A program made the position numbers and the translations under genes. DNA of 64,000 bases from Streptomyces sp. NBC_00249 (GTDB lineage Bacteria > Actinomycetota > Actinomycetes > Streptomycetales > Streptomycetaceae), in assembly GCF_026342355.1 (NCBI RefSeq), contig NZ_JAPEMV010000004.1, positions 558,001-622,000 on the forward strand. Reading direction: 5' to 3'. The notes under the pieces are model-generated. The model saw nothing but the letters and a program-made list of their open reading frames with translations, ran no database searches and was not told where the DNA came from. Below are positions 7,698 through 16,454 of this stretch, piece after piece. How positions within the stretch are numbered: the first letter of the stretch is position 1; every line of letters begins with the position of its first letter.

Positions 7698-8984
7698 TCA
7701 CCCCTCGAGCAGCCGTTGTCCCACGTACTCCCCGGCGCGCGGCCCGGCCGGGACGGCGTACAGGCCACTGGACTCGTGCCGGATGAACTCGGACAGCGCG
7801 TCACCGCGGTCGAGCTTGCGCTGCACCGGGACGAACCCGCGCAGCGGGTCGGCCTGCCAGCAGATGAAGAGGAGCCCGGCGTCGGGGGTGCCGTCGGGGG
7901 CGAGCCCGTCGTGGAAGGAGAAGGGCCGTCGCAGCATCGCCGCTCCGCCGTTCTGCGCCGGTGCCGAGATCCGGGCGTGGGCGTTGGACGGGATCACGGG
8001 CTTGCCGTCGGCGCCGAGCTTGTCCAGCACCATCTTCGTGGTCTCGTCGCCGCCGGTCAGGGGAGCTCCGGTGGCCTTGGTACGGCCGATGACCTGCTCC
8101 TGCTGGGCCAGGGACTGCTTGTCCCAGTCGTCGAGCAGCATCCGGATCCGCCGGACGACCGCGTACGAGCCCGAGCCCATCCAGGCGTGCTCGGCCGGCC
8201 CCGGGCCGGCCTCCGGCACGAAGATCCGCTTGTCGAAGTCGGGCTCCTTGGGCTTGGGGTTCGCGGTCCCGTCGACCTGGCCCATCAGGTTCCGCGCGGT
8301 CATGGGGGTGCCGGTGGCTCCGGGAGAGCGGTTGAAGCCGTTCATCTGCCAGCGCACCCGGGCGGCCTCCCCCGCGTCCTTCTGCACCGCGCGCAGGGCG
8401 TGGAAGGCGACGAGCGCGTCGTCCGCACCGATCTGCACCCACAGGTCGCCGTTGCTGCGCTGGGCGTCGATCCGGTCCGAGGAGAAGTCCGGGAGCGGAT
8501 CGAGGGCCGTCGGGCGCCGTGCGGTGAGGCCGGTGCGCTCGAAGAAGGAGTGGCCGAAGCCGAAGGTGATGGTGAGGGAGGAGGGACCGGCGTCGAGGGC
8601 GATCCCGGAGTCGCCCGTCGGCGCGGTCTCGCCCGCCATGAGCCGCCGGGCGGTCTCGGACCAGCGCCGCATCAGAGCGGCGGCCTCGGTCCGGCCGGCC
8701 CCCGGAGCCAGGTCGAAGGCGAGCACGTGCCCCTTGGACTGGAGCGGGGTGGTGATCCCGGCCTGGTGGTCCCCGTGGAAGGCGACCTGGGTGGCGCCGA
8801 GGGAGCTGAGCGACCCGGCCGAGCCCGGGGTCCCGCCCGCCGGGGTGTCCGCGATCGCGGAGTGCGCGAGGGCGCCGCCCGTGGCGCCCAGTGCGAGCCC
8901 GACGGCGCCGGCGGCGCCCACGGTGCCCAGCAGACGGCGCCGGGAGATCTCGATGTCGGGGTTGCTCCCGCTGCTTTCGGTCAC
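7698..8984 (-). CDS. dtpA: Tat-exported DyP-type heme peroxidase (DtpA-like)
   Basis: 428 residues from GTG 8984. The N-terminus has a twin-arginine signal, SRRRLLGTVGAAG followed by a hydrophobic run. The family motif GxxDG appears as MGQVDGTANP (distal Asp), with a later proximal His in SNAHARIS and a conserved Arg in MLRRPFSF. The fold is that of EfeB/DyP peroxidases. It ends a copper cluster rather than sitting with efeUO, which matches Streptomyces DtpA, known to be needed for maturation of the copper oxidase GlxA. The stop of the upstream CopC-CopD gene is only five bases before this GTG, so it is cotranscribed. Longer starts run into that gene. Confidence 0.9.
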   Translation of the reverse strand: MTESSGSNPDIEISRRRLLGTVGAAGAVGLALGATGGALAHSAIADTPAGGTPGSAGSLSSLGATQVAFHGDHQAGITTPLQSKGHVLAFDLAPGAGRTEAAALMRRWSETARRLMAGETAPTGDSGIALDAGPSSLTITFGFGHSFFERTGLTARRPTALDPLPDFSSDRIDAQRSNGDLWVQIGADDALVAFHALRAVQKDAGEAARVRWQMNGFNRSPGATGTPMTARNLMGQVDGTANPKPKEPDFDKRIFVPEAGPGPAEHAWMGSGSYAVVRRIRMLLDDWDKQSLAQQEQVIGRTKATGAPLTGGDETTKMVLDKLGADGKPVIPSNAHARISAPAQNGGAAMLRRPFSFHDGLAPDGTPDAGLLFICWQADPLRGFVPVQRKLDRGDALSEFIRHESSGLYAVPAGPRAGEYVGQRLLEG

Positions 8985-8989
8985 GCTGC

Positions 8990-11086
8990 TCAGCCGATCT
9001 TCACGTTCTTCTGGACGGTCGTCTGGTCGATGTCGGAGGTACGTACGGTCACGTCGATGCGCCATTCGCCGGCGAGCGGCAGCTGGACCCCGGACGCGGT
9101 CCAGTGTCCGGGAGCGGCGCGGTCGGGGACGACGGGCAGTGGGCCGATCTCCTTGGCCGGGAGGGTGAAGGAGATCTTGACCTCGGGGAGGTCGAGGGGC
9201 TTGCCGTCGGGGCCGTCCGCCCACAGGTGGAGGGTGTTGGCGCCGACCCGGCCCGGGTCGAGCTCCAGCCGGACGTTGCCCTTGCCGTTCTGGCCGCCGG
9301 TGTCGAAGGGCAGGGTGATCTTGACGGCGCGGTTGGGCACGGCGGTGGTGGCCGCACCGCGGCCGGTCTCCTGCTCCGCCGCGCGGCCCGGCTCGGTGCT
9401 GGTCAGGACGGTGGTGACGGCCAGCAGGACGACGGCCACCGCGGCCTCGGCGAGGACGGAGCGGCGCAGCCCCGCCCGGCCCGGGTCGGCGTCGCGGACC
9501 TGCTTCTCGCGCGCCTTCTCGCGGGCGGCGCGCTGCCAGGCGAGCTGGGCGGCACGCCGCGGGTCGGCGGCCTCCTCAGCGGTCTCCTCGGCCGCTTCCT
9601 CAGCGGTGCCGCCCGCGGCGGACGCGCCGGACGGGCCGCCCACGTCGGCGGTGCCGGACGGCTCGGAGCTGTCCGTGGCGGTCGGTGTTTCACGTGAAAC
9701 ATCGCCTCCGACGAGCACCCCGGCCGGTTCCGCCGTGCGTTCTGCGGCCGGGACCTCCGCGAGGCGGGCGGTCCACTTGCGGGAGAGAGAGGCGACGCCG
9801 ACGAGTACGGCGACCAGGCCGACCTTGATGATGAGGAGCTGTCCGTAGCTGGTGCCGGTGAGGGCGGACCAGCTGCCGAGCTGGCGCCAGGACTGGTAGA
9901 TCCCGGTGGCGGCGAGGACCAGGACGCTGACGAAGGCGACCTTGGAGAAGCGCTGCACGGCCTCCCGCTCGATGTCCGGGACCTTGTGGAGGGCGACCAG
10001 CAGCGCCGCGAGCCCGCCGAGCCAGGTGGCCACGGCCAGCAGGTGCAGGATGTCGACGGGCATCGCGATGCCCGGCTGGATGCCCGTGGAGGCGTGCTCG
10101 GAGAGCGCCCAGGTGGCGGCGATGCCGCCCGCCACGACCGTGCCGCCGATACCGAGCCCGAATGCGAGGTCGTTGGTCTCCTTCCGCGCCTCGGCCTCCT
10201 GCGCCGCCGTCTGCTCCGTCCCGGGGGCCTCCGCTCCATGAGCCTCGGCCCCGGCGGGCTTCTGCCGGCGGGCGTAGGCACCGAAGAGCACGGCGATGAA
10301 CAACGCGGCGGCCCCCAGGAGCAGCAGCCGCGAGACGAACGAGGCCCCGGTCTTCGTGTCCAGGACGGCCCGCAGCCCGTCGAGGTCGAAGACGTCGGAG
10401 AACTTCCCGGAGCCGGTGTACGGGGTGCGCAGCACCAGCATCGCCAGCGTGGCGGCGGTCAGGGTGACCCAGCCGCGCACGACCAGCTTCTGCAGCGGCC
10501 GCTGGGCCGAACCCCGGCGCCAGCAGAGCAGGATGAAGGCGGCCCCGCCGACGAGGACGGTGAAACCGGCGTAGGCGGCGTAGCGGGCGATGCCGTACGC
10601 GATGCCGACCGGCCCGCCGCCCGCCTGCTGGTCGGGGAGGGCGACCTGGGTCGCGGAGGGGGCGCCGATGGAGAAGGTGAAGGCGCCGGAGATCGGGTGG
10701 CTGTCGGCGGAGACGGCCTGCCAGGCGACGGTGTAGGTGCCGTCGGGCAGCCCGGAGTGCAGGGCGGTGCCGTAGCGGATCGTGGATCCGCTGCACATGT
10801 CCCGCAGCTCACCGGTGTCGACGCGTTTGCCCTGCGGGTCCATGACGCGGATGGAGTCGTCGCCCATGGCGACCTGCTCCGAGAAGGAGAGGGTGACCTG
10901 GGCGGGTGCCGTGGCGACCACCGCCCCGTCCTTGGGGTCGCTCGCGGTGAGTGCGGCGTGTGCCGTGGCCGGGGCGGCCGCGGTGAACAGGGTTGCCAGC
11001 AGGGCTGCGAGGACCAGCGCGAACCGCGGCAGGAATGCCGTGGCGTGGGCGCGGGCCGGGTGAGGAGCGGGGGCGGTGGCCGTCAT
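8990..11086 (-). CDS. CopC-CopD fusion, copper resistance/import membrane protein
   Basis: 698 residues. After a signal peptide the mature protein begins with a His (AHAALTASDPKDGAVV), the copper ligand of CopC domains; a second typical His lies in SADSHPISGAF. About eight transmembrane segments of a CopD domain follow (about 165-440), then a charged Ala/Glu-rich cytosolic loop, one more hydrophobic segment near 525-545 and an extracytoplasmic C-terminal beta-rich domain resembling YtkA. The loop contains VSRET at 463-467, encoded by a parS site. It probably moves copper across the membrane for extracytoplasmic cuproenzymes. It follows the PCu(A)C gene by 22 bases. Confidence 0.9.
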   Translation of the reverse strand: MTATAPAPHPARAHATAFLPRFALVLAALLATLFTAAAPATAHAALTASDPKDGAVVATAPAQVTLSFSEQVAMGDDSIRVMDPQGKRVDTGELRDMCSGSTIRYGTALHSGLPDGTYTVAWQAVSADSHPISGAFTFSIGAPSATQVALPDQQAGGGPVGIAYGIARYAAYAGFTVLVGGAAFILLCWRRGSAQRPLQKLVVRGWVTLTAATLAMLVLRTPYTGSGKFSDVFDLDGLRAVLDTKTGASFVSRLLLLGAAALFIAVLFGAYARRQKPAGAEAHGAEAPGTEQTAAQEAEARKETNDLAFGLGIGGTVVAGGIAATWALSEHASTGIQPGIAMPVDILHLLAVATWLGGLAALLVALHKVPDIEREAVQRFSKVAFVSVLVLAATGIYQSWRQLGSWSALTGTSYGQLLIIKVGLVAVLVGVASLSRKWTARLAEVPAAERTAEPAGVLVGGDVSRETPTATDSSEPSGTADVGGPSGASAAGGTAEEAAEETAEEAADPRRAAQLAWQRAAREKAREKQVRDADPGRAGLRRSVLAEAAVAVVLLAVTTVLTSTEPGRAAEQETGRGAATTAVPNRAVKITLPFDTGGQNGKGNVRLELDPGRVGANTLHLWADGPDGKPLDLPEVKISFTLPAKEIGPLPVVPDRAAPGHWTASGVQLPLAGEWRIDVTVRTSDIDQTTVQKNVKIG
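9687..9700. other. parS site inside the copC-copD gene
   Basis: Exact GTTTCACGTGAAAC read in frame as VSRET in a low-complexity cytosolic loop, where five extra residues should be harmless. Confidence 0.93.
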
Positions 11087-11108
11087 GGCGTGTCAGTTCC
11101 TCGGTCCG

Positions 11109-11606
11109 TCAGTGGGCGTTGGAGTTCTGTGCGTTGTACGTCCGTTCCTTGACGTCCAGCTCGACCTTGACCGGGTCGGCCTTCTCGAAACGCAGCTCGA
11201 TGGTGATCTTGTCACCGACGTTCGGCTTGCTCTTGAGACCCATGAACATGATGTGGTTGCCGCCGCGCTCCAGCTTGAGCTCGCCGTTCGAGGGCACGTC
11301 CATCGAGGGGACCTGCTGCATCTTCTGGTCCTTGGTCTCGTGGATCTGCAGATCGTCCGAGAGCGAGCTGGTGACGCCGGTCAGCTTGTCGGCGGTCTTC
11401 GAGTCGTTCTTGATGACCATGAAAGCGCCGGCCATCTTGTCGTTGACCGGTTCGGGCATGAAGGCGCCGCTGACGGTCATCTTCGGCTTGCCGGCCCCGT
11501 CGGCCTTCGCGCCGGAGTCCGCGTCGGAGGAGGAGCAGCCGGATATGGCGAGCGCTGCCGTCAGGGAGAGGGCGGCGGCGAGGGTGCGGGTGGTGCGGGT
11601 GTTCAC
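11109..11606 (-). CDS. ecuC: PCu(A)C copper chaperone lipoprotein (ECuC-like)
   Basis: 165 residues. The lipobox LAISGC places lipid-modified Cys near residue 23. The PCu(A)C copper motif is visible: a His in QIHETKDQKMQQ with spaced Met residues (KMQQVPSM), then NHIMFMGL with an HxM pair. It binds Cu(I) outside the membrane and passes it to Sco or a cuproenzyme. GTG 11606 overlaps the Sco gene stop as GTGA, so the two are translationally coupled. In Streptomyces the equivalent pair with Sco supplies copper for cytochrome oxidase and GlxA. Confidence 0.9.
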   Translation of the reverse strand: MNTRTTRTLAAALSLTAALAISGCSSSDADSGAKADGAGKPKMTVSGAFMPEPVNDKMAGAFMVIKNDSKTADKLTGVTSSLSDDLQIHETKDQKMQQVPSMDVPSNGELKLERGGNHIMFMGLKSKPNVGDKITIELRFEKADPVKVELDVKERTYNAQNSNAH

Positions 11607-12256
11607 GGGTTTTCTCCCTTGACGATCTTCGGCAGGTCCTTGGTGTAGTCATCGACGGTCGCGCCCTCGCCGTAGAGGACGTAGCCCTCGTCGGTCTTGG
11701 GCGAGAACACGATGACCTGCGCGCCGTGCATGGAGACGACGCTGCCGTCGGCCTCCTTCTTGGCGGCCTCGATACCGATGCCGAGCGTGCGTGCGGCGGC
11801 CTGGATGGTGGCGAAGTCCCCGGTCAGTCCGACGAAGGACGGGTCCTGGGCCTTGAGCCACGCGCCGAGGGAGTCGGGGGTGTCCCGTTCGGGGTCCGTG
11901 GTGACGAAGACGACCCGGAGCTTGTCCTGGTCCTCCTTGGGGAGCGCCTTCTTGGCGACGGCGACGTTGCTCATCGTCAGGGGGCACACGTCGGGGCAGT
12001 TGGTGTAGCCGAAGTAGATGAGCGTCGGCCGGCCCTTGGTCTGCTCGCGCAGGTTCCACGGCTTGCCGGTGGTGTCCGTGAGGACGAGCTCCGGCTTGTC
12101 GAAGGGGCGGTCGAGGACGGTCGCCGCGCCGGCCTTCTTCTGGCCGGTGATCTGGGTGACGGAGCCGGTGTCCCCGGCCGTCTTGGTGCCGCAGGCGGTC
12201 AGGGCGAGGGCGGCCGCCACCGCGAGGGCGGCGGCCGTCACACGTGTGGTGCGCAT
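11603..12256 (-). CDS. sco: Sco1/SenC copper metallochaperone lipoprotein
   Basis: 217 residues from ATG 12256 (MRTTRVTAAAL). The lipobox LALTAC places the lipidated Cys near 20. The thioredoxin-like domain has the copper-binding CPDVCP motif (GYTNCPDVCPLTMSN) and the distant His in SMHGAQVIVF. It delivers Cu to the CuA site of cytochrome c oxidase and, in Streptomyces, to developmental copper enzymes. I reject an upstream ATG that would add a Pro/Ala stretch without a signal sequence. The gene sits 97 bases after ycnI, so they may share a promoter or have a second one in between. Confidence 0.93.
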   Translation of the reverse strand: MRTTRVTAAALAVAAALALTACGTKTAGDTGSVTQITGQKKAGAATVLDRPFDKPELVLTDTTGKPWNLREQTKGRPTLIYFGYTNCPDVCPLTMSNVAVAKKALPKEDQDKLRVVFVTTDPERDTPDSLGAWLKAQDPSFVGLTGDFATIQAAARTLGIGIEAAKKEADGSVVSMHGAQVIVFSPKTDEGYVLYGEGATVDDYTKDLPKIVKGENP

Positions 12257-12353
12257 GAAGAGATGTCCCTGGGATCGGGGATGGTACGGGCGTTCATGGA
12301 ACGGCAGGACCCGCGGACGTGTCCGAAGGGCGGGGCCTGCCGGAGCGGCCGGG

Positions 12354-13082
12354 TCAGGAGGTGCGGCGGCGCGAGGCGACACCGAAGGCCACGCCACCCA
12401 GGCCGATCACGATGCCCGCGATGCCGAGGGCACGCGCGGTCGTGTCGGAGCCCTTGGCGGCGGCCTCGTCGTGGTGGTCGTCCTTGGCGTCCTTGCCGGT
12501 GTTCTTCGCCTCGTCGGCGGGCTTGGCCGCGGCGTCGTGGTGGCCGTCCGCGGCCTTGGCCGCGGTCAGCTTCAGTACGGGGGCCGGGGTCTGCGGCTCG
12601 GCCGCGCCCGGCTTGGTCTCCTCGATCCAGCGCACGACCTCGTTGTTGTCGTACGTCTGGATGGCCTTGAAGACCATCTGGTCGGCCTCGGGGAGCTTGC
12701 CGACGGAGACCGGGAACTGCTGGAACTTGCCGGGCTCGATCTTGCCGCCGCTCCAGGTCACCTTGGTGACGGCCTCGTTGATCTGCTTGCCGTGCACGGT
12801 CAGCGGCTTGTCGAGCTTGGTCTTCTCGACGTTCACGGTCCAGCCCGGGATGTCCTGCGGCATGACGGACGTGAGCGGCTGGTCGATCGGGAAGTTGACC
12901 TCGAGCTGGGTCGTCGAGGCGTTGTCCCGCTCGTTGGGCACCTTGAAGTTGATGACCGCGTACCCGCCCTTGGTGGCCTCGCCGGCGGGCTGCACGCCGA
13001 CGTGGGCGAAGGCGGGACCGGACAGGACGAGGACGGTGCCGGCGGCGAGGGCGGCGGCGAGGGAGACGCGAGAGGTCTTCAT
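12354..13082 (-). CDS. YcnI-like copper-binding protein (DUF1775)
   Basis: 242 residues. After a cleavable signal peptide the mature chain begins at the His of AFAHVGVQPAG, the residue that binds copper in YcnI with a nearby Trp. The beta-rich domain covers about 28-165. A charged linker rich in A, K, D and H (about 170-205) leads to a C-terminal membrane anchor ending SRRRTS. It probably scavenges extracellular copper for the CopC-CopD, PCu(A)C and Sco proteins encoded downstream. Confidence 0.9.
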   Translation of the reverse strand: MKTSRVSLAAALAAGTVLVLSGPAFAHVGVQPAGEATKGGYAVINFKVPNERDNASTTQLEVNFPIDQPLTSVMPQDIPGWTVNVEKTKLDKPLTVHGKQINEAVTKVTWSGGKIEPGKFQQFPVSVGKLPEADQMVFKAIQTYDNNEVVRWIEETKPGAAEPQTPAPVLKLTAAKAADGHHDAAAKPADEAKNTGKDAKDDHHDEAAAKGSDTTARALGIAGIVIGLGGVAFGVASRRRTS

Positions 13083-13191
13083 GACAGGAACACTCCACGG
13101 AAGCAGTGGTGACGGTGGCTCCGGGCGCAGGCGCGCGCGGAGGTCGCGGCACCGGTGCTCCCACCGTCTGTCCGGGGGGTGAGGTGCCGCG

Positions 13192-14004
13192 TCAGGCCGC
13201 GAGGGCGAGTGCCGTGGGCGGCCCGCGCCTGATCACCGTGTGCTGGAGTGCGTCCCTGCCGGTCGCCGGGGCCGGTGCCGACGGGGTCCGGCGGGCCCGG
13301 GGGCCGCGGGCGGGTGCGCCCGGGAGCCCGGCCGCGAGGGCGCGTACGAGGGCCAGCGCGGCGCGCAGCGGACGTACGGGGTCGGCCTCGGTGGTGAGCC
13401 GGGACAGTTCGACGAGCCGGAACAGCGCGGCATCGCCCCGGCCCAGCAGCCAGCCGGCGGCCAGCGCGGCCAGCAGGTGGCCGAGCAGCATGGCCGGGCT
13501 GAACAGTCCGGTCGCGGGTGCTCCGGCGGCCCCGGCCAGGTGGGCGTGGGTCGCGTGACCCTGCTCGGCCGCCTGGGCGGCCATGGCGGCCGGGTCCAGT
13601 CCGGCCGTCTCCAGGATCCGCCGGGCGTCGGCCGGGCTGAGCGGTACCGAGTTGCCCCCGCACACCAGCTGGGCGGCGAGCGCCGCCAGTGAGGTGTCGG
13701 CGGCGCCGGCCGGTGCCTGCGCTGCGGCGGCGCCGTGCTGGCCGAGGCCGAACAGGGTGTGCAGCCCGAGCTGTCCGACGGTGAGGCCGACGGCGATCCC
13801 GGGCAGCGAGCGCCTGCGCCCCGCCAGAGGAGCGGCGATCGCGAGGACCGCGACGAAGGCGATGCCGAGTACCCACCACGGCACGGCGGCGCACGAGGCG
13901 ACGGCGTGACCGGCCGCGGACAGCACGACGCAGACCGCGGTGAACACCGCGGCCCGGATCATCCGCAGGCCTGCTCCGGCATGCGTCGTGAGGGGGGCAG
14001 TCAT
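13192..14004 (-). CDS. membrane protein of the copper cluster, function unknown
   Basis: 270 residues. Three or four hydrophobic segments lie in 15-105, and another near 165-190 (LLGHLLAALAAGWLLG). The remainder is Ala-rich, with His residues in HTLFGLGQHG and EQGHATHAHLAG. The C-terminal 70 residues are basic and cytosolic. It is the first gene of the copper run, 109 bases before ycnI, and its histidines could bind metal, but no family motif was recognised. ATG 14004 begins MTAPLTTHAG. Confidence 0.72.
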   Translation of the reverse strand: MTAPLTTHAGAGLRMIRAAVFTAVCVVLSAAGHAVASCAAVPWWVLGIAFVAVLAIAAPLAGRRRSLPGIAVGLTVGQLGLHTLFGLGQHGAAAAQAPAGAADTSLAALAAQLVCGGNSVPLSPADARRILETAGLDPAAMAAQAAEQGHATHAHLAGAAGAPATGLFSPAMLLGHLLAALAAGWLLGRGDAALFRLVELSRLTTEADPVRPLRAALALVRALAAGLPGAPARGPRARRTPSAPAPATGRDALQHTVIRRGPPTALALAA

Positions 14005-14248
14005 GGCCGGGCCATCATCGCACTGCGCTTAGGGCGCCCATACGGCAGGTCCGGAAGGTCCCATGCGTCCCCCTGAACGGCCCCCACCCCGCCACCCCTG
14101 TCGTCCGTCGAACCACACGCGCCCCACGGCGCGCACTCGGCGGACGCGCCCGCATACACCGCCGCCCGGGAATGCCACATCGGCCGAATGAGGGCTGTGC
14201 CGGCCGTCGGGGGCTTACGGCTCACCGTAGGCGGCAATAGGTAACCGT

Positions 14249-14707
14249 ATGAGCATCTGGTGGTCTCTCCACTTGAGGCGCGAAGCCGCGAGCGTGCCGC
14301 TCGCCCGGCGACTGCTGCTCGGGACGATGGAGACCGCGGGGGTGGACCCGGACATCTCCTTCGACCTGTCGGTCGCGCTGAGCGAGGCGTGTGCCAACGC
14401 GGTGGAGCACGGCGGCCGCGCCGCCACTCCCCCCGGCGGTCCCGGTCCCGATACCGAGGCGTACCACGTCACGGCCTACCTGGACGGCAACCGCTGCCGC
14501 ATCGAGGTGACCGACTCGGGGCCCGGGTTCCCGCCCGCGACGGTGGCCCGGCACAGACCCTCGCTGGCCGAGCACGGCCGGGGACTGCACCTGATCGCGG
14601 AGCTCGCCGACCACGTCCGCTTCCGCAACCGGCCCGGCCGGGGCGCGGTGGTCAGCTTCGACAAGGTGCTGAAGTGGCGCGACGACGCGCTCCTGAAGGC
14701 GTCGTAG
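14249..14707 (+). CDS. ATP-binding anti-sigma-factor-type regulator (HATPase_c_2)
   Basis: 152 residues forming one GHKL ATPase domain. The N-box is SEACANAVEHG at about 47-57, the G1 box is DSGPGF, and a second glycine motif is EHGRGLHLI. There is no receiver or phospho-acceptor domain. The form is that of RsbW/SpoIIAB-like proteins that bind SigB-type sigma factors or their antagonists. Two SigB-type sigma genes and a PP2C phosphatase lie in the same window, but partnership is inferred only. The start at ATG 14249 has a weak GGTAACC leader. Confidence 0.85.
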   Translation: MSIWWSLHLRREAASVPLARRLLLGTMETAGVDPDISFDLSVALSEACANAVEHGGRAATPPGGPGPDTEAYHVTAYLDGNRCRIEVTDSGPGFPPATVARHRPSLAEHGRGLHLIAELADHVRFRNRPGRGAVVSFDKVLKWRDDALLKAS

Positions 14708-14724
14708 CCCTCGCAGCCGCGGAA

Positions 14725-14769
14725 CGCCGACGGGCGGGACCCCCTCCGAGGGGATCCCGCCCGTCGGCG
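14725..14769. terminator. strong bidirectional terminator
   Basis: Fifteen-base perfect arms CGCCGACGGGCGGGA and TCCCGCCCGTCGGCG with an inner CCCCT/GGGG stem. It separates the convergent ATPase and pepP genes. A short run of GCGAAGGCC-like repeats follows at about 14795-14842. Confidence 0.88.
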
Positions 14770-14843
14770 TGCGGCTCGGACCTTCGAGGACCGCGAGGCC
14801 GTGAGGGCCGCGAGCCCGCGAAGGCCGCGAAGGCCGCGAAGGC

Positions 14844-16310
14844 TCAGCCCTTGAGGCGGGCCATCCACGCCTCGACCTCGACCGAGGTGCGGGGCAGCCC
14901 GGCGGACAGGTTCCGGTTGCCGTCCTCGGTGACGAGGATGTCGTCCTCGATCCGGACGCCGATGCCGCGGTACTCCTCGGGCACGGTCAGGTCGTCGGCC
15001 TGGAAGTACAGACCCGGCTCGACGGTCAGGCACATGCCCGGCTCCAGCGTGCCGTCGACGTACGCCTCGGTGCGCGCGGCGGCGCAGTCGTGGACGTCCA
15101 TGCCGAGCATGTGGCCGGTGCCGTGCAGGGTCCAGCGGCGCTGGAGGCCGAGCTCCAGGACCCGCTCGACCGGGCCCTCCAGCAGGCCCCACTCGACGAG
15201 CTTCTCGGCCAGCACGTGCTGCGAGGCGTCGTGGAAGTCGCGGAACTTCGCCCCCGGCCGGACGGCGGCGATGCCGGCTTCCTGGGACTCGTAGACCGCG
15301 TCGTAGATCTTGCGCTGGATGTCGGTGTACGTGCCGCTGATCGGCAGCGTGCGCGTGACGTCGGCGGTGTAGAGGGAGTGGGTCTCCACACCGGCGTCGA
15401 GCAGCAGCAGGTCGCCGGAGCGGACGTCGCCGTCGTTGCGGACCCAGTGCAGGGTGCAGGCGTGCGGGCCGGCGGCGCAGATGGAGCCGTAGCCGATGTC
15501 GTTGCCCTCGACGCGGGCGCGCAGGAAGAAGGTGCCCTCGATGTAGCGCTCGGAGGTGGCCTCGGCCTTGTCCAGGACCTTCACGACGTCCTCGAAGCCG
15601 CGGACGGTGGAGTCGACGGCCTTCTGCAGCTCGCCGATCTCGAAGGCGTCCTTCACGGCGCGGGCCTCGGAGAGGTAGACGCGCAGTTCCTCGTCGCGCT
15701 CGGCGGTGACCTTGTCGGTCAGGGCCTTCTCGATGACGGCGTCGTGGCCGCGCACGTTGCGGACCGGGCCCTCGGCCTCGGTGAGGGCGTCGGCCAGCTC
15801 GCGCACGTCCTTGGCGGGGATCCCGAGCAGCTGCTGGGCCTCGGTGAGGGAGTGGCGGCGGCCGACCCACAGCTCGCCCTGGCCGGACAGCCAGAACTCG
15901 CCGTTCTCGCGGTCGGAGCGGGGCAGCAGGTAGACCGTGGCGGTGTGCCCGGCGGCGCCCGCGGGCTCCAGGACCAGGACGCCGTTCTCGGTCTGGTCGC
16001 CCGTGAGGTACGCGTACTCGGTCGAGGCGCGGAAGGGGTACTCGGTGTCGTTCGAGCGGGTCTTCAGCCGGCCCGCGGCGATGACCAGGCGCTCGCCCGG
16101 GAAGCGCGCGGACAGGGCGGCGCGGCGGTCCGCCGTGTGCCCGGCCTGCGCGATGGGCTCCAGGCCGTGCAGCTCGGTGTCGGCCCAGCCGGTGCGCATG
16201 TTCTCCGCGAGTTCCTCGCTGACGCCCGGGTACAGCGCGTTCTTGCGCTGCTTGTGCTTCTTCTGGGGCTGCTCTTCTTCCGGGGTCTCCGGGGTGAGCT
16301 CGTCAGCCAC
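14844..16310 (-). CDS. pepP: aminopeptidase P family Xaa-Pro peptidase
   Basis: 488 residues. Removes N-terminal residues that precede proline; cytosolic. The N-terminal creatinase-like domain covers about 30-225 and the pita-bread domain about 235-475. The dinuclear metal ligands can be seen: Asp in LLLDAGVET and in YTADVTRT, His in GTGHMLGMDVHD, Glu in LTVEPGLYF, and the last Glu in GIRIEDDIL (GVRIEDDIL here). ATG 16310 is followed by a charged K/E-rich start. There is a 144-base gap to the phosphatase gene upstream. Confidence 0.95.
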   Translation of the reverse strand: MADELTPETPEEEQPQKKHKQRKNALYPGVSEELAENMRTGWADTELHGLEPIAQAGHTADRRAALSARFPGERLVIAAGRLKTRSNDTEYPFRASTEYAYLTGDQTENGVLVLEPAGAAGHTATVYLLPRSDRENGEFWLSGQGELWVGRRHSLTEAQQLLGIPAKDVRELADALTEAEGPVRNVRGHDAVIEKALTDKVTAERDEELRVYLSEARAVKDAFEIGELQKAVDSTVRGFEDVVKVLDKAEATSERYIEGTFFLRARVEGNDIGYGSICAAGPHACTLHWVRNDGDVRSGDLLLLDAGVETHSLYTADVTRTLPISGTYTDIQRKIYDAVYESQEAGIAAVRPGAKFRDFHDASQHVLAEKLVEWGLLEGPVERVLELGLQRRWTLHGTGHMLGMDVHDCAAARTEAYVDGTLEPGMCLTVEPGLYFQADDLTVPEEYRGIGVRIEDDILVTEDGNRNLSAGLPRTSVEVEAWMARLKG

Positions 16311-16454
16311 GTCTTCTCCTCAGCTGCTACGACATGCGGGGACCGGGTACGGACCTCGTCCATCGTACGTATGAGGGGAAGGTGCCCGGCAGGACATGTG
16401 ACAAATGACAAACCAGTCAAACCGGGCGGTGGTGGTGCGGCGGGCCGCAGCGGC

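Noticed and set aside
6537..9848. Very long plus-strand open frames opposite pheA and dtpA (and similar ones at 15090-17870, 38794-41787)
   Set aside because: Mirror frames of high-GC genes stay open because stop codons are rare. Composition is Gly/Arg/Val-biased, and starts lack ribosome sites; the minus-strand genes have clear family motifs.
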